Positions 8,684 to 18,029 are shown, counted from the first letter of the stretch. The stretch: DNA of 48,954 bases from an uncultured Arthrobacter sp. (GCF_902805515.1 NZ_CADCTE010000061.1:1-48954), one strand, 5' to 3'. Notes: generated from the sequence alone by a model not told the origin. Numbers and translations are program-made.

Positions 8684-9802
8684 ATGAACAAGAACTTCCT
8701 CAAGGGCATCGCCGCAGCCGGCGTGCTCGCTCTCAGCCTGAGCGCCTGCGGCGGCAGCCGTGGCGCGGACGCCGGAGCAGAAGGCGGCGAAGGCTCGAAC
8801 GAAGGTGCCAAGATCGGCGTCGCGATGCCCACTCAGCAGTCAGAACGCTGGATCGCCGACGGCGAGAACGTCAAGAGCCAGCTCGAGGAACTCGGCTACG
8901 AGGTCGACCTCCAGTACGCGAACGACGACATTCCCACTCAGGTCTCCCAGATCGAAAACATGATCAACGGCGGGGCGAAGGCCCTCGTTATCGCCTCGAT
9001 CGACGGCACCACCCTCACCAGCGTCCTCGACACCGCCGAATCCCAGGACATCCCCGTCATCGCCTACGACCGCCTGATCAACGGTTCGGACACGGTCGAC
9101 TACTACACGACGTTCGACAACTTCGAGGTCGGCGTCCAGCAGGCGACCTCCCTGCTGACCGGGCTCGGCGTCCTCGACGAAAACGGCGAGGAAACCGGCG
9201 AAAAGGGGCCCTTCAACGTCGAACTCTTCGCCGGAAGCCCCGATGACAACAACGCCACCTTCTTCTGGGACGGCGCGATGGAAGTCCTGCAGCCCCACCT
9301 CGACAGCGGCGTGCTGAGCGTTCCCAGCGGCCAGACCGACTTCGAGCAGGCCGCGATCCTGCGCTGGCTCCCCGACACCGCCCAGGACCGCATGGAGGAC
9401 CTGCTCACCGTCGGCGAAGGCAAGCGCCTCGACGGCGTCCTCTCGCCCTACGACGGCCTCTCAATCGGCATCATCTCCGCCCTGACCTCCGGCGGGTACT
9501 CCAAGGACGACCTCCCCGTGGTCACAGGCCAGGACGCCGAGGTCGGATCGGTGAAGTCCATCATGGCCGGCGAGCAGTACTCGACGATCTTCAAAGACGT
9601 CCGGGAGCTCGGCAAGCGCGCCGTCACCATGGTGGATTCGCTGATGAAGGGCGACGAGCCGGAGGTCAACGACGAGGAGACCTACGACAACGGCGAGAAA
9701 ATCGTGCCCTCCTACCTGCTCGAATCGGAGATCGTCACCAAGGACAACTACGAAAAGAGCCTGATCGAAACGGGCTACTACACCGAAGACGACCTGAAGT
9801 AG
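8684..9802 (+). CDS. ChvE-type multiple-monosaccharide ABC transporter substrate-binding lipoprotein
   Basis: Captures sugars outside the membrane and delivers them to the permease. By context the ligand is L-arabinose, although ChvE relatives also bind galactose, glucose and xylose. The 372-residue protein starts with a lipoprotein signal peptide ([22 protein letters not shown]) ending in an LSAC lipobox, followed by a short acidic Gly-rich linker and then the two-lobed type I binding fold. Family segments include [39 protein letters not shown] and [18 protein letters not shown] 8684 was chosen because the ribosome site GAAAGGGAA precedes it and the signal peptide begins there; the frame stays open further upstream. 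Four 16-bp repeats begin in its last codons. Confidence 0.93.
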   Translation: MNKNFLKGIAAAGVLALSLSACGGSRGADAGAEGGEGSNEGAKIGVAMPTQQSERWIADGENVKSQLEELGYEVDLQYANDDIPTQVSQIENMINGGAKALVIASIDGTTLTSVLDTAESQDIPVIAYDRLINGSDTVDYYTTFDNFEVGVQQATSLLTGLGVLDENGEETGEKGPFNVELFAGSPDDNNATFFWDGAMEVLQPHLDSGVLSVPSGQTDFEQAAILRWLPDTAQDRMEDLLTVGEGKRLDGVLSPYDGLSIGIISALTSGGYSKDDLPVVTGQDAEVGSVKSIMAGEQYSTIFKDVRELGKRAVTMVDSLMKGDEPEVNDEETYDNGEKIVPSYLLESEIVTKDNYEKSLIETGYYTEDDLK

Positions 9803-9854
9803 GCACGACCTGAAGTAGGCGCGGCCTGAAGTAGGCGCGGCCTGAAGTAAGCAC
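9791..9854 (+). repeat. Four tandem 16-bp repeats spanning the binding-protein stop codon
   Basis: Units begin at 9791, 9807, 9823 and 9839, with consensus GRCCTGAAGTAGGCRC. The first unit is the end of the gene itself (D-L-K-stop). The other three repeat this end, including the TAG (TAA in the last copy), in shifted frames. Copies differ by one to three bases. Confidence 0.9.
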
Positions 9855-9857
9855 AGC

Positions 9858-9883
9858 GCCGGGCGGCGGTACTGCCGCCCGGC
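9858..9883 (+). terminator. Stem-loop after the binding-protein gene
   Basis: Perfect 10-bp stem GCCGGGCGGC/GCCGCCCGGC with a six-base loop, lacking a good T-run. It sits 45 bp before the ATPase gene. It may reduce transcription into gguA/gguB relative to the binding protein, or protect the 3' end of the upstream message. Confidence 0.55.
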
Positions 9884-9928
9884 CTGCTGTACAGCACATC
9901 GATTACTCCAACTTCCAAAGGACGCTCA

Positions 9929-11458
9929 ATGACCGAGCACATTCTTGAGATGCGTGGGATCAGCAAGACCTTCCCCGGGGTCAAGGCCCTCTCCGACGTG
10001 AACCTGGCGGTGTCGCGGGGCGAGGTCCATGCGATCTGCGGTGAGAACGGCGCCGGCAAGTCGACCCTCATGAAGGTGCTGTCCGGCGTCTACCCGCACG
10101 GCACCTACGACGGTGACATCAGCTTCGACGGTGAAGCGGTCTCCTTCAAGGACATCAAGGACAGCGAGCACAGCGGCATCGTGATCATTCACCAGGAGCT
10201 GGCGCTGTCGCCGTACCTCTCCGTAGCCGAAAACATCTTCCTCGGCAATGAGCGCTCAAGCCGGGGTTTCATCGACTGGAATGAAACCAATGTCGAGGCG
10301 GCCAAGCTGCTCAAGCGCGTCGGGCTGACGCTCAATCCAGTGGTGCGGGCCGGTGATATCGGGGTCGGCAAGCAGCAGCTCGTGGAGATCGCCAAGGCGC
10401 TCTCGAAAAACGTGAAGCTGCTCATCCTCGATGAACCGACCGCGGCGCTCAACGACGAGGACTCGGCACACCTGCTGGGTCTGGTGAAGGGGCTGCGTGA
10501 TGAAGGGGTCACCTCCATCATCATCAGCCACAAGCTCAATGAAATCCGCGCCATTGCCGACTCCGTGACGATCCTGCGCGACGGCAGGACCATCGAGACG
10601 CTGAGCCTGCATGACGGTTCGGTCACCGAGGACCGCATCATCAAGGGCATGGTCGGCCGCGAGCTGAAGAACCGCTACCCGGAGCGCACGCCCTCGATCG
10701 GGGCCGAGATCCTTCGGGTCGAAGACTGGACCGTACACCACCCGCAGGAGCACTCACGGGTCGTCGTGGACCGCGCCAACCTCAGCGTGCGGGCCGGCGA
10801 GATCGTCGGCATCGCAGGCCTCATGGGCGCCGGGCGAACCGAACTTGCGATGAGCATCTTCGGGCGCAGCTACGGTTCGAACATCACCGGGAAGCTGTAC
10901 AAGGGCGGGAAGGAGATCTCCGTCCGCACGGTCAGCGAGGCCATCCGCCACGGCATCGCCTACGCCACCGAGGACCGCAAGCGCTACGGGCTGAACCTCC
11001 TCGACGACATCAAGCGCAATATCTCCGGCGCCGCGCTGGGCAAGCTCGCCCGCCGCGGCTGGGTGGACAGCGGACGCGAAGCGGTCGTGGCCGGGGGATA
11101 CCGGACCTCGATGAACATCAAGGCACCCTCGGTCACCTCCGTGACGGGGAAGCTCTCGGGAGGGAACCAGCAGAAAGTGGTGCTCTCCAAGTGGATGTTC
11201 GCCGATCCGGATGTGCTCATTCTCGATGAGCCCACGCGCGGGATCGACGTCGGCGCCAAGTACGAGATCTACACGATCATCAATTCGCTCGCGGCCCAGG
11301 GCAAGGCGGTGGTCGTCATTTCCTCGGAGCTGCCGGAACTGCTTGGCATCTGCGACCGCATCTACACCCTCGCTGAGGGCTCAATCACCGCCGAGGTACC
11401 GATCGGCGAGGCGACACCCGAGCTCCTCATGCAGCACATGACAAAGGAAAAGGACTGA
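9929..11458 (+). CDS. Sugar ABC transporter ATPase, two-domain (MmsA/GguA/XylG type)
   Basis: Energises sugar import from the cytosolic side. The 509-residue protein carries two fused ABC domains. The first has Walker [10 protein letters not shown] (residues 38-46), the signature-like [14 protein letters not shown] and Walker [12 protein letters not shown]. The second has the degenerate P-loop [11 protein letters not shown], the signature [15 protein letters not shown] and Walker [16 protein letters not shown] weak P-loop in the second half is normal for this carbohydrate-uptake class. ATG 9929 follows the ribosome site AAAGGA. The gene is five bases from the permease gene. Pairing with a ChvE-type binding protein indicates the GguA subgroup. 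Confidence 0.94.
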   Translation: MTEHILEMRGISKTFPGVKALSDVNLAVSRGEVHAICGENGAGKSTLMKVLSGVYPHGTYDGDISFDGEAVSFKDIKDSEHSGIVIIHQELALSPYLSVAENIFLGNERSSRGFIDWNETNVEAAKLLKRVGLTLNPVVRAGDIGVGKQQLVEIAKALSKNVKLLILDEPTAALNDEDSAHLLGLVKGLRDEGVTSIIISHKLNEIRAIADSVTILRDGRTIETLSLHDGSVTEDRIIKGMVGRELKNRYPERTPSIGAEILRVEDWTVHHPQEHSRVVVDRANLSVRAGEIVGIAGLMGAGRTELAMSIFGRSYGSNITGKLYKGGKEISVRTVSEAIRHGIAYATEDRKRYGLNLLDDIKRNISGAALGKLARRGWVDSGREAVVAGGYRTSMNIKAPSVTSVTGKLSGGNQQKVVLSKWMFADPDVLILDEPTRGIDVGAKYEIYTIINSLAAQGKAVVVISSELPELLGICDRIYTLAEGSITAEVPIGEATPELLMQHMTKEKD

Positions 11459-11463
11459 ACCCC

Positions 11464-12699
11464 ATGGCTTCGACCCTTACCGACGCCGCTCTCAAACCCG
11501 CGGCGCCCACTCTGACCGATGCCGGAAGGTTCCTTGCGAGCAGGCTCCGTCAGATCGGCATCTTCGTAGCGCTCCTGGTGATCGTCACGCTGTTCCAGCT
11601 GCTGACCGCCGGCAAGCTGCTGCAGCCTGACAACGTCTCCAACATCATCGTGCAGAACAGCTACATCCTGCTGCTCGCGATCGGCATGGTGATGATTATC
11701 GTCGCCGGGCATATCGACCTCTCCGTGGGTTCGGTCGCCGCATTCGTGGGGGCCATGTCCGGGATCATGATCCAGGACTGGAACATGCCCTGGTGGCTCG
11801 CCTTCACCGCCTCGCTCGTCATCGGCGGCCTCGTCGGGGCGTGGCAGGGTTTCTGGGTCGCCTATATGGGGATCCCCGCGTTCATCGTGACCCTCGCGGG
11901 GATGCTCGTTTTCCGCGGTCTCACGCAGATCACCCTCGAGAACCGGCGGATCACGGGGTTCCCCGCGGAGTACCGGCAGCTGGGCGGCGGGTTCCTCTTC
12001 CCCGGACTCTTCCCGGCCGACACGAACATCCTCGACTGGACCACCGTGGGCCTCGGTCTCCTCGCCGCGGGGCTGCTCATCGGCAGCCAACTGCGCGGAA
12101 GGGCGACGCGTGCCAAGCTGAAGCTCGATGACGAGCCGATGGCCTGGTTCGCGACGAAGCTGGCCTTCGGCGCCGTCGTCATCCTCGGACTGACCTACCT
12201 GCTGGCCAGCTCCCGCAGCGGAACCCCCATCGTCCTCGTGGTGCTGGGACTCCTGGTGGTCACCTACAGCGCAGTGATGGGCAACAGCGTCTTCGGCCGC
12301 CACATCTACGCCCGGGGCGGCAACCTCCAGGCAGCACAGCTCTCGGGGGTCAACACCAAGAAGATCGACTTCTACCTCTTCGTGAACATGGGAGTGCTTG
12401 CCGCGCTGGCGGGGCTGATCTTCACGGGCCGCCTCAACTCGGCGGGTCCCGGTGCCGGAAACCTCTTCGAGCTCGACGCGATCGCCGCAGCTTTCATCGG
12501 CGGGGCGGCGGTCACCGGAGGGGTGGGAACGGTGATCGGCGCCATCACGGGCGGGCTGATCATGGGCGTGCTCAATAACGGCATGTCCCTGCTCGGGGTG
12601 GGAAGTGACTACCAGCAGTTCATCAAGGGAATGGTGCTCCTGCTGGCCGTTGGCTTCGACGTCTTCAACAAGCGGCGGGCATCGAGCGCACTCAAATAA
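11464..12699 (+). CDS. Sugar ABC transporter permease (MmsB/GguB/XylH type)
   Basis: Forms the membrane channel for monosaccharide uptake, as a homodimer. The 411-residue polytopic protein of the RbsC/XylH family has an N-terminal cytosolic stretch of about 35 residues and then roughly ten hydrophobic segments. These begin with IGIFVALLVIVTLFQLLTAG and ILLLAIGMVMIIVAGHIDLSVGS, the family signature. Later conserved pieces are GMLVFRGL, GGNLQAAQLSGVNTKKIDFYLF and AAAFIGGAAVTGGVGTVIGAI. It lies five bases after the ATPase gene and is last in the arabinose cluster. Two hairpins follow. Confidence 0.94.
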   Translation: MASTLTDAALKPAAPTLTDAGRFLASRLRQIGIFVALLVIVTLFQLLTAGKLLQPDNVSNIIVQNSYILLLAIGMVMIIVAGHIDLSVGSVAAFVGAMSGIMIQDWNMPWWLAFTASLVIGGLVGAWQGFWVAYMGIPAFIVTLAGMLVFRGLTQITLENRRITGFPAEYRQLGGGFLFPGLFPADTNILDWTTVGLGLLAAGLLIGSQLRGRATRAKLKLDDEPMAWFATKLAFGAVVILGLTYLLASSRSGTPIVLVVLGLLVVTYSAVMGNSVFGRHIYARGGNLQAAQLSGVNTKKIDFYLFVNMGVLAALAGLIFTGRLNSAGPGAGNLFELDAIAAAFIGGAAVTGGVGTVIGAITGGLIMGVLNNGMSLLGVGSDYQQFIKGMVLLLAVGFDVFNKRRASSALK

Positions 12700-12703
12700 A
12701 AAA

Positions 12704-12738
12704 GCCGGCGGACCGCGTAACCTTTCCGGTCCCGCCGA
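12704..12738. terminator. Imperfect hairpin directly after the permease gene
   Basis: Inverted arms GCCGGCGGACCG and CCGGTCCCGCCGAC with a bulge, just after the permease stop. The A-run on its left (12696-12703) becomes a T-run on the minus strand, so it has the form of an intrinsic terminator for minus-strand transcription. Confidence 0.5.
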
Positions 12739-12757
12739 CGATTACCCGTGTGTAAGT

Positions 12758-12806
12758 GCCGCACCGAGGCTTATCCCCCATTGGGTCTCGGTGCGGCCTT
12801 TCTCTT
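12758..12806 (+). terminator. Rho-independent terminator of the arabinose/transport cluster
   Basis: Perfect 11-bp stem GCCGCACCGAG/CTCGGTGCGGC with an 18-base loop, followed by CTTTCTCTT. It is the first good plus-strand terminator after araB and therefore marks the likely end of the transcription unit. Confidence 0.75.
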
Positions 12807-12835
12807 GGGGGCCACCGCCGCCCCGCCTGTTCGGC

Positions 12836-12899
12836 AGCCCGGACGACACAGCCCGGACGACACAGCCCGGACGACACAGCCCGGACGACTCAGCCCGGC
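12836..12899 (+). repeat. Tandem 14-bp repeats, about 4.5 copies
   Basis: Unit AGCCCGGACGACAC, with copies starting at 12836, 12850, 12864 and 12878 (the last changed to GACTC) and a partial fifth copy. It lies in the 379-bp gap between the permease and sigma-factor genes. The rest of that gap (12900-13070) holds no gene I can support. Confidence 0.9.
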
Positions 12900-13078
12900 A
12901 GGTACAACCCCCCCAGCGCGGACCGGCAGATGCCTCTGAGCCCGCCCAGGCCAACCAATGCGGAACGTTCTTCCTTCCGCGCAGCGCGACGCGCCCGCCG
13001 AAGCGCGGCAGGCCTTCCACCCCCTGCCGTACCCAGCGGATAAGCTGACCTCTCCACCCACCTTTCGCGAGGAAATCC

Positions 13079-13633
13079 ATGGTTCGCATGCTGCCCGACG
13101 AAGCGCTCGCACGCGCTCAGAAGGGGGACCCGGCAGCCTTTGAATGGATCTACTCGCAGCTCAGCCCGCTGGTGCTCGGCTACTTCTCGGGCCGGGGTGC
13201 CGAGGATCCCGAAGGCCTGACCCAGGAGGTCTTCCTCACGGTCTTCACCAAGCTCACGTCGCTTCAGGGCGGGCCGGGGGCGCTGCGGACGTTCGTCTTC
13301 TCGGTCGCCCATGCCCGGTGGGTCGATGAGGTCCGCAGGAGGGCGCGCAGCCCCCTGCTGACCGGGTACGAGCCCGACGCCGATTCCCGCACCAGCGCGT
13401 CGGCCGAATCTGTGGCACTCGACCGGTTCGGTGAAGGCAATATCGAGGAACTCCTGACGGCGCTCAAGGACGAGCACAGGGAGGTCCTGCTGCTGCGCAT
13501 CGTTGCCGGGCTTTCGCTTGAGCAGGTCGGGGACGTGATGGGCAGGTCGACAGGCTCGATCAAGCAGCTACAGCGGCGGGGACTGCTCCGTCTGAAGGAA
13601 CTTGTGGAACTCAACCAGAAAGAGGCGTCATGA
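13079..13633 (+). CDS. ECF-type RNA polymerase sigma factor
   Basis: A 184-residue sigma-70-family protein with only regions 2 and 4. Region 2 spans about residues 15-95 (AFEWIYSQLSPLVLGYF, GLTQEVFLTVFTKL, RTFVFSVAHARWVDEVRRR). After a Ser/Asp linker, region 4 spans about 118-176 (HREVLLLRIVAGLSLEQVGDVMGRSTGSIKQLQRRGLLRLKE) and includes a helix-turn-helix. ATG 13079 has a GAGGAAA ribosome site. Its stop overlaps the ATG of the next gene (ATGA). That next gene, with a short cytosolic N-terminus and one membrane segment, is the likely anti-sigma or sensor partner. The regulon is unknown. Confidence 0.9.
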   Translation: MVRMLPDEALARAQKGDPAAFEWIYSQLSPLVLGYFSGRGAEDPEGLTQEVFLTVFTKLTSLQGGPGALRTFVFSVAHARWVDEVRRRARSPLLTGYEPDADSRTSASAESVALDRFGEGNIEELLTALKDEHREVLLLRIVAGLSLEQVGDVMGRSTGSIKQLQRRGLLRLKELVELNQKEAS

Positions 13634-15108
13634 CGGCGGGCAAGCCACCGGCCGATGACGAGCGCCTTTCGCAGCTGTTCGATGAGGCAGCGCTGCCCGT
13701 GGCCCCGGAACTCCTCGGCGTGCTGGGGTGCGTGAAGAGCCTGGGGGACCGGCCGGTTCCCGCTCCGGGAGCGGACCTTCTTGCCTTTTTTGCTCCAGCG
13801 GATGCGCCGGACCGCGGACGCCGGAAGCGGCTGCGGGGTCCAATCATCGGCGGCACCCTCGCGGTGTCGATGGGCCTGGGCATGTCCGGCGTGGCCGCCG
13901 GGCCGGGCACCTTCGCGGACGACCTCGGCAGCGCGGTCCATTCCGTTCTGGGCGGGCAGGGCGGAACGGCGGCGGGCCCCGCAACCATTGACCCCGCGCA
14001 GCCGCCGTCTCCATCGGACCTGCAGGGCATCGCCGGGCCTCAGGGCGGCACGGCGTCCCAGGACGCTGCCGATCGAAGCGGATATGCCGGTGCGGCGGGG
14101 CAGACCGGGACGGAGGCGGCGGGAGTCATCGGGCAGACCGGCGCGGAAGCCGCAGGCACCGCGGGAGTGACTGGAGCCGCCGAACCAGAGGTTAAGTCGA
14201 CACGCCCCTCCTCCGGTGGAGCCGGTGGAACGGGCGCCGACCGGGAAGTCACCACCCCTGCAGCGGCGCCAGGCCGCCGGTCAGCGCCCGCGGCGGGGCA
14301 CCAGGGCAATTCCACCCCGGGGCCGAGACCAGCGAAATCCGGGCCGGCGAAGTCCGGGCCTGCGAAATCTGTGCCTGCGGAATCCGAGTCGGAATCCCGG
14401 CCTGCGGTTTCCCAGCCTGCGGAATCCACGCCGGCGGACCTGTTACCACCCGGGACGAAGCCGGCGGGAGGGAGCCCGTCGAAGCCCAAGCCGGCGAAGT
14501 CGAAGCCGGCCAAACCGCGGCCAGGTGTGCCCGAGAACGGACAAGGAGCCGGACGAGAAGCCGGAGTGGAGCCCGAGGCGCCCGGGGAGGCGCCGGAGTG
14601 GGTGCGGAAACGTCCGGCGCCGCCCGCGTCGAAGGAACCCGAGGCCGAAGTAGACCCGGGCGTCGATTACCAGGCGGTTCCGCAGACGCCGGCAGGACCG
14701 GAAAGCGGGAACGGGCCCGACATGGATACCGGGGCCCCGGACCCCGATTCACCGGAACCGTCAGAACCGGAGCCATCGGGCCGGGAAGTTCCGGGCTCGG
14801 ATACTTCGAGCACTGAAACTTTAGTCCCAAATACGTCAGGCCCGGAGCCGTCTACCGACGGGGTTTCAGCCCCCGCCGTTCTCGGAGGACCCTTGCCCCC
14901 GGCCGGGGATCCAGCAGAGCCGGAGCTGCCGCCGGATCCAGCGCTGCAGCCCCCGTCGCAGTCGCCGTCACCGCCCTCGCCCTCGCCGCTGTCAGGCGAG
15001 GACCTGCCGCTTCGAGGAGAGGACGCCGGTGTTGAACCCGGCGAGGTTCAGTCCACCGTGGAAGCGGGCGTGCTCGATCTTCAGGCAGCGGTCCATCACC
15101 ACCGATAG
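13630..15108 (+). CDS. One-TM protein with very long Pro/Gly/Ser-rich extracytoplasmic region, probable sigma-factor partner
   Basis: No domain family is recognised. The 492-residue protein has a cytosolic N-terminus of about 65 residues (DDERLSQLFDEAALPVAP), a basic stop RGRRKRLR, and one hydrophobic span (about 70-91). Some 400 residues of low-complexity sequence follow. These are Thr/Gly-rich first (QTGTEAAGVIGQTGAEAAG), then short KSGPAKSGPAKS and KPKPAKSKPAKPRP repeats, then an acidic Pro/Glu-rich tail. The coupled ATGA overlap with the ECF sigma gene and the inside-out topology suggest an anti-sigma or surface-sensing role, as inference only. Its last 117 bp run antisense through the CoA-binding protein gene, so the true C-terminus needs support. 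Confidence 0.6.
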   Translation: MTAGKPPADDERLSQLFDEAALPVAPELLGVLGCVKSLGDRPVPAPGADLLAFFAPADAPDRGRRKRLRGPIIGGTLAVSMGLGMSGVAAGPGTFADDLGSAVHSVLGGQGGTAAGPATIDPAQPPSPSDLQGIAGPQGGTASQDAADRSGYAGAAGQTGTEAAGVIGQTGAEAAGTAGVTGAAEPEVKSTRPSSGGAGGTGADREVTTPAAAPGRRSAPAAGHQGNSTPGPRPAKSGPAKSGPAKSVPAESESESRPAVSQPAESTPADLLPPGTKPAGGSPSKPKPAKSKPAKPRPGVPENGQGAGREAGVEPEAPGEAPEWVRKRPAPPASKEPEAEVDPGVDYQAVPQTPAGPESGNGPDMDTGAPDPDSPEPSEPEPSGREVPGSDTSSTETLVPNTSGPEPSTDGVSAPAVLGGPLPPAGDPAEPELPPDPALQPPSQSPSPPSPSPLSGEDLPLRGEDAGVEPGEVQSTVEAGVLDLQAAVHHHR

Positions 15109-15486
15109 GCCAGCGCCCTCGGCCCGCCGGGCCACGTCCTCATGCCAGGACCCCAACTGCAGCCACAGCGTTTGAGCTCCGACGTCGAGGGTTTCCTCGA
15201 GCACGGAGGGGAGGTCGTCGTGCTTGCGGAAGACGTCGACCACATCGGGAACCTCCGGCAGGTCGGCAAGCGAGGCATACGCCGGCTGGCCGAGGATCTG
15301 CGTGGCCACGGGATTGACGAAGTACAGCCGGTAGGGCGACGAGGACTGAAGGTAGGCCGCCACAAAGTACGAGGCGCGCGAGGGCTTGTCCGAGGCCCCG
15401 ACGATCGCCACCGACTTCGTGCCGCGCAGCAGGGCCAGCCGCTCCGGTGCGGAGGGGCCTTCCCACGTCCGCTCTGCCGCGCTCAT
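14992..15486 (-). CDS. CoA-binding domain protein (YccU-like), partner of metY
   Basis: A 164-residue protein with a Rossmann-type CoA_binding_2 domain: SVAIVGASDKPSRASYFVAAYL at the nucleotide loop, FVNPVATQILGQPAYASLADLP, and ALSVVMDRCLKIEH-type sequence near the end. Relatives bind CoA, but their reaction is not established. Its ATG overlaps the metY stop (ATGA on the minus strand), so the two are translationally coupled. It is the last gene under the SAM-I-type leader at 18030-18129. A paralogue lies at 24779, divergent from the other SAM-controlled operon. The longer frame reading back to 15621 was rejected because it runs through metY coding sequence. Confidence 0.85.
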   Translation of the reverse strand: MSAAERTWEGPSAPERLALLRGTKSVAIVGASDKPSRASYFVAAYLQSSSPYRLYFVNPVATQILGQPAYASLADLPEVPDVVDVFRKHDDLPSVLEETLDVGAQTLWLQLGSWHEDVARRAEGAGLSVVMDRCLKIEHARFHGGLNLAGFNTGVLSSKRQVLA

Positions 15487-16868
15487 GCCCCGACTCCCAC
15501 TGCGCACGTCGGGGCCTGCCCGTCGGCGGAGTTCCCGGCGCCGCCCTCCGGAGGTACCTGCGGCAGGGTCACGGAGCCATCGCGCTCGACGGCTTCGGTC
15601 AGTGCCTGGTCGAGGTCCCACAGGATGTCCTCGAGGTCCTCAAGGCCCACCGAAATGCGGACCAGGTCCTCCGGGATGCCCGCCGCGGCGAGCTGCTCGG
15701 GCGAGAGCTGCTGGTGGGTCGTCGACCCGGGGTGGATCACGAGCGTGCGCGAGTCCCCAACGTTCGCCAGGTGCGAGGCGAGCTGCAGCGCCTCGATGAA
15801 CCGCTGGCCGGCTTCGCGGCCGCCGCGGATTCCGAAGCTGAACACCGATCCCGGCCCCTGGGGCAGGTACCTTCCCGCCCGCCCGTGGTGCGGGTGGCTG
15901 GGCAGCCCGGCGTAGTTGACGTAGGCGACGCGCGGGTCGGCCTGCAGCCATTCGGCGACGGCCTTGGCGTTCTTCAGGTGCTCATCGAGCCGCTGGGCAA
16001 GGGTTTCGACACCCTGCAGCAGCTGGAAGGCCGACTGCGGCGACAGCGACGGTCCGATGTCGCGCAGCTGCTCGGTGCGCAGCTTGGTGAGGAAGCCGTA
16101 TTCACCGAAGTTTGCCCACCACTGGATGTTCCCATAGGAGGGAACGGGCTCGGTCATGCCCGGGAACTTGCCGTTGCCCCAGTTGAACCTCCCGCTCTCG
16201 ACGACGACACCGCCAAGGGTCGTCCCGTGGCCGCCGATGAACTTGGTGGCCGAGTGGATCACGATGTCCGCGCCGTGCTCGATGGGCCGGATCAGGTAGG
16301 GGGTGCTGAGGGTGGAATCGATGATCAGCGGCACCCCTGCGTCGTGGGCCACCGCCGCGAGGCCCTCGAGGTCGGCTATTTCGCCGGAGGGGTTGGCGAT
16401 GACCTCCGCATAGACGGCCTTCGTGTTCGGCCGAATGGCGGCCGCATAGTCGGCCGGATCCGTCCCCGGAACGAAAGTGGTGTCGATACCGAAGCGCCGC
16501 AGCGTGACGTCGAGCTGGGTCACGGTTCCGCCGTACAGCTGGGAGGCGGCGACGATGTGGTCACCGGCCTGGCACAGCGCGGCGAAGGTGATGAACTCGG
16601 CGCTCATGCCCGACGCCGTCGCCACCGCGCCGATGCCGCCCTCGAGGGAGGCGATGCGCTCCTCGAACGCCGCAACCGTGGGGTTGCCGATCCGGGAGTA
16701 GATATTGCCGTACTTCTGCAGCGCGAAGAGGCTGGCGGCGTCGTTGGTGTCCTTGAAGACGAACGACGTCGTCTGGTAGATGGGGACGGCGCGGGCGCCG
16801 TGCGCCGCGTCGGGGGTCCCGCCGGCGTGGAGCGCCCGGGTCCGGAATCCAAAAGTTCGCTCGGCCAT
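15483..16868 (-). CDS. metY: O-acetylhomoserine sulfhydrylase (aminocarboxypropyltransferase)
   Basis: A PLP enzyme that joins O-acetylhomoserine with sulfide (or methanethiol) to give homocysteine (or methionine). The 461-residue protein of the Cys/Met-metabolism transsulfuration family carries [34 protein letters not shown], the PLP-contacting [11 protein letters not shown], and [12 protein letters not shown] with the Schiff-base Lys K209. The usual DNTFATP is DSTLSTP here. ATG 16868 shares its A with the sfnG stop (TGATG), so translation is coupled; an in-frame extension to 17144 was discarded because it overlaps sfnG. It is second in the riboswitch-led operon sfnG-metY-CoA-binding protein, which suits control by SAM supply. 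Confidence 0.94.
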   Translation of the reverse strand: MAERTFGFRTRALHAGGTPDAAHGARAVPIYQTTSFVFKDTNDAASLFALQKYGNIYSRIGNPTVAAFEERIASLEGGIGAVATASGMSAEFITFAALCQAGDHIVAASQLYGGTVTQLDVTLRRFGIDTTFVPGTDPADYAAAIRPNTKAVYAEVIANPSGEIADLEGLAAVAHDAGVPLIIDSTLSTPYLIRPIEHGADIVIHSATKFIGGHGTTLGGVVVESGRFNWGNGKFPGMTEPVPSYGNIQWWANFGEYGFLTKLRTEQLRDIGPSLSPQSAFQLLQGVETLAQRLDEHLKNAKAVAEWLQADPRVAYVNYAGLPSHPHHGRAGRYLPQGPGSVFSFGIRGGREAGQRFIEALQLASHLANVGDSRTLVIHPGSTTHQQLSPEQLAAAGIPEDLVRISVGLEDLEDILWDLDQALTEAVERDGSVTLPQVPPEGGAGNSADGQAPTCAVGVGA

Positions 16869-18022
16869 CAGAGCCCTGCTTTCACGGTTGAGGGGGTGGG
16901 GAGGTGGAAGTCGACGCCGGCCCGGTCCGCGAGGTCCGCCTCGAGGGAGCGGACGATCGGCAGGACATCCCGGCCGAACGCCTCGACCTCCTCCTGGAAG
17001 TGCAGGTAGCAGGTGAGCATCAGGTTCACGCCCAGCTTTTTGTATTCGATGATCCGCTCGGCGATCTGCTCGGGCGTGCCGATCAGCTGGGTGCGGAAGC
17101 CGTCGTTGTACTGGATGAGGTCCTCGAAGCTGGAGTCCGCCCACATGCCCTTGCCGTCCCGGGTGGCCGGTCCGGCCTCCTGGACCGCGTCCCGGAACCC
17201 TTCAACGGCCGGCCGGTGCGCCTTGGCGACGATTTCGCGGAGGGTCTCGCGGGCCTCCTTCTCGGAGTCCCGGGCGATCACAAACCCGTTGAGGCCGAAG
17301 CGCGGGTGCCGCCCGGCGGACGAGGCCGAGGCCCGCACGCCGGCGATGTTCTCCCGGAAGCCCTCGAGGTCCTTGCCGTTGGAGAAGTACCAGTCGGCCA
17401 CCCGGCCGGCGGTGGCCTGCGCCGCCGTCGAGTTTCCGCCGAAGAAGATCTCGGGGTGCGCCCGTCCGGGCACCTCGACCGGCGGCGGGCTCAGCGTGAA
17501 GTCGGTGATGTTGTAGTACTTTCCGGCCTGGCTGTAGCGCTCCTGGGTCCACAGGCCGCGCAGCACGCGGATGAACTCCTCCGTCCGCACGTACCGTTCA
17601 TCGTGCTCCAGCCAGGGGAGTCCGAAGCCGGTGAACTCGCTCTTCAGCCAGCCCGAGACGATATTGACCGCAGCCCTGCCGTTGGAGATGACGTCGGCGG
17701 TGATGATGAACTTCGCGAGCACCCCCGGATGCCACATGCCCGGGTGGACGGCCGCAATGACCTTGAGCTTCTCCGTCGCCGCGAGCAGGGCCAGGGAGAA
17801 GGCCGTGGCCTCGTGCTGCTTGTCGGCACCGTAGGACGCCGCATACCGGGTCTGGGACAGCGCGTACTCGAATCCGGCGTCCTCGGCGATGCGCGCAAGT
17901 TTCCGGTTGTACTCAAAGTCCCAGCCGGTGCGCTGTTCGATCGTTGAGACGACAAGCCCGCCGCTCACGTTCGGCACCCAGTAGGCGAACTTCAGGGGTT
18001 GCGAAAAATCGGCAGTGCTCAC
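16868..18022 (-). CDS. sfnG: Dimethylsulfone monooxygenase, FMNH2-dependent (SfnG)
   Basis: Cleaves dimethylsulfone using FMNH2 and O2, giving methanesulfinate and formaldehyde, so methylated sulfones can feed sulfur assimilation. The 384-residue LLM-class flavin monooxygenase matches SfnG closely. It starts with KFAYWVPNVSGGLVVSTIEQ and continues with AVHPGMWHP, NIVSGWLKSEF, PWLEHDERYVRTEEFIR, FFGGNSTAAQA and SSFEDLIQYNDGFRTQLIGT. GTG 18022 follows the ribosome site GGAGGAAT, which abuts the P1 helix of the SAM-I-type leader. Such enzymes need a separate NADH:FMN reductase, not found in this window. The neighbours metY and CoA-binding protein support a sulfur role. Confidence 0.9.
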   Translation of the reverse strand: MSTADFSQPLKFAYWVPNVSGGLVVSTIEQRTGWDFEYNRKLARIAEDAGFEYALSQTRYAASYGADKQHEATAFSLALLAATEKLKVIAAVHPGMWHPGVLAKFIITADVISNGRAAVNIVSGWLKSEFTGFGLPWLEHDERYVRTEEFIRVLRGLWTQERYSQAGKYYNITDFTLSPPPVEVPGRAHPEIFFGGNSTAAQATAGRVADWYFSNGKDLEGFRENIAGVRASASSAGRHPRFGLNGFVIARDSEKEARETLREIVAKAHRPAVEGFRDAVQEAGPATRDGKGMWADSSFEDLIQYNDGFRTQLIGTPEQIAERIIEYKKLGVNLMLTCYLHFQEEVEAFGRDVLPIVRSLEADLADRAGVDFHLPTPSTVKAGL

Positions 18023-18029
18023 TATTCCT

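Noticed and set aside
12704-12738. Main terminator of the arabinose cluster
   Set aside because: Its T-run is on the minus strand only; the hairpin at 12758-12806 has the T-rich tail in the plus direction and was preferred.
12836-12899. Possible CRISPR-like array
   Set aside because: Units are only 14 bp and directly joined, without spacers, and no cas genes are present.
16869-17144. N-terminal extension of metY by 92 codons
   Set aside because: It lies wholly within sfnG in another frame and shows no family sequence; the TGATG junction marks the real start.
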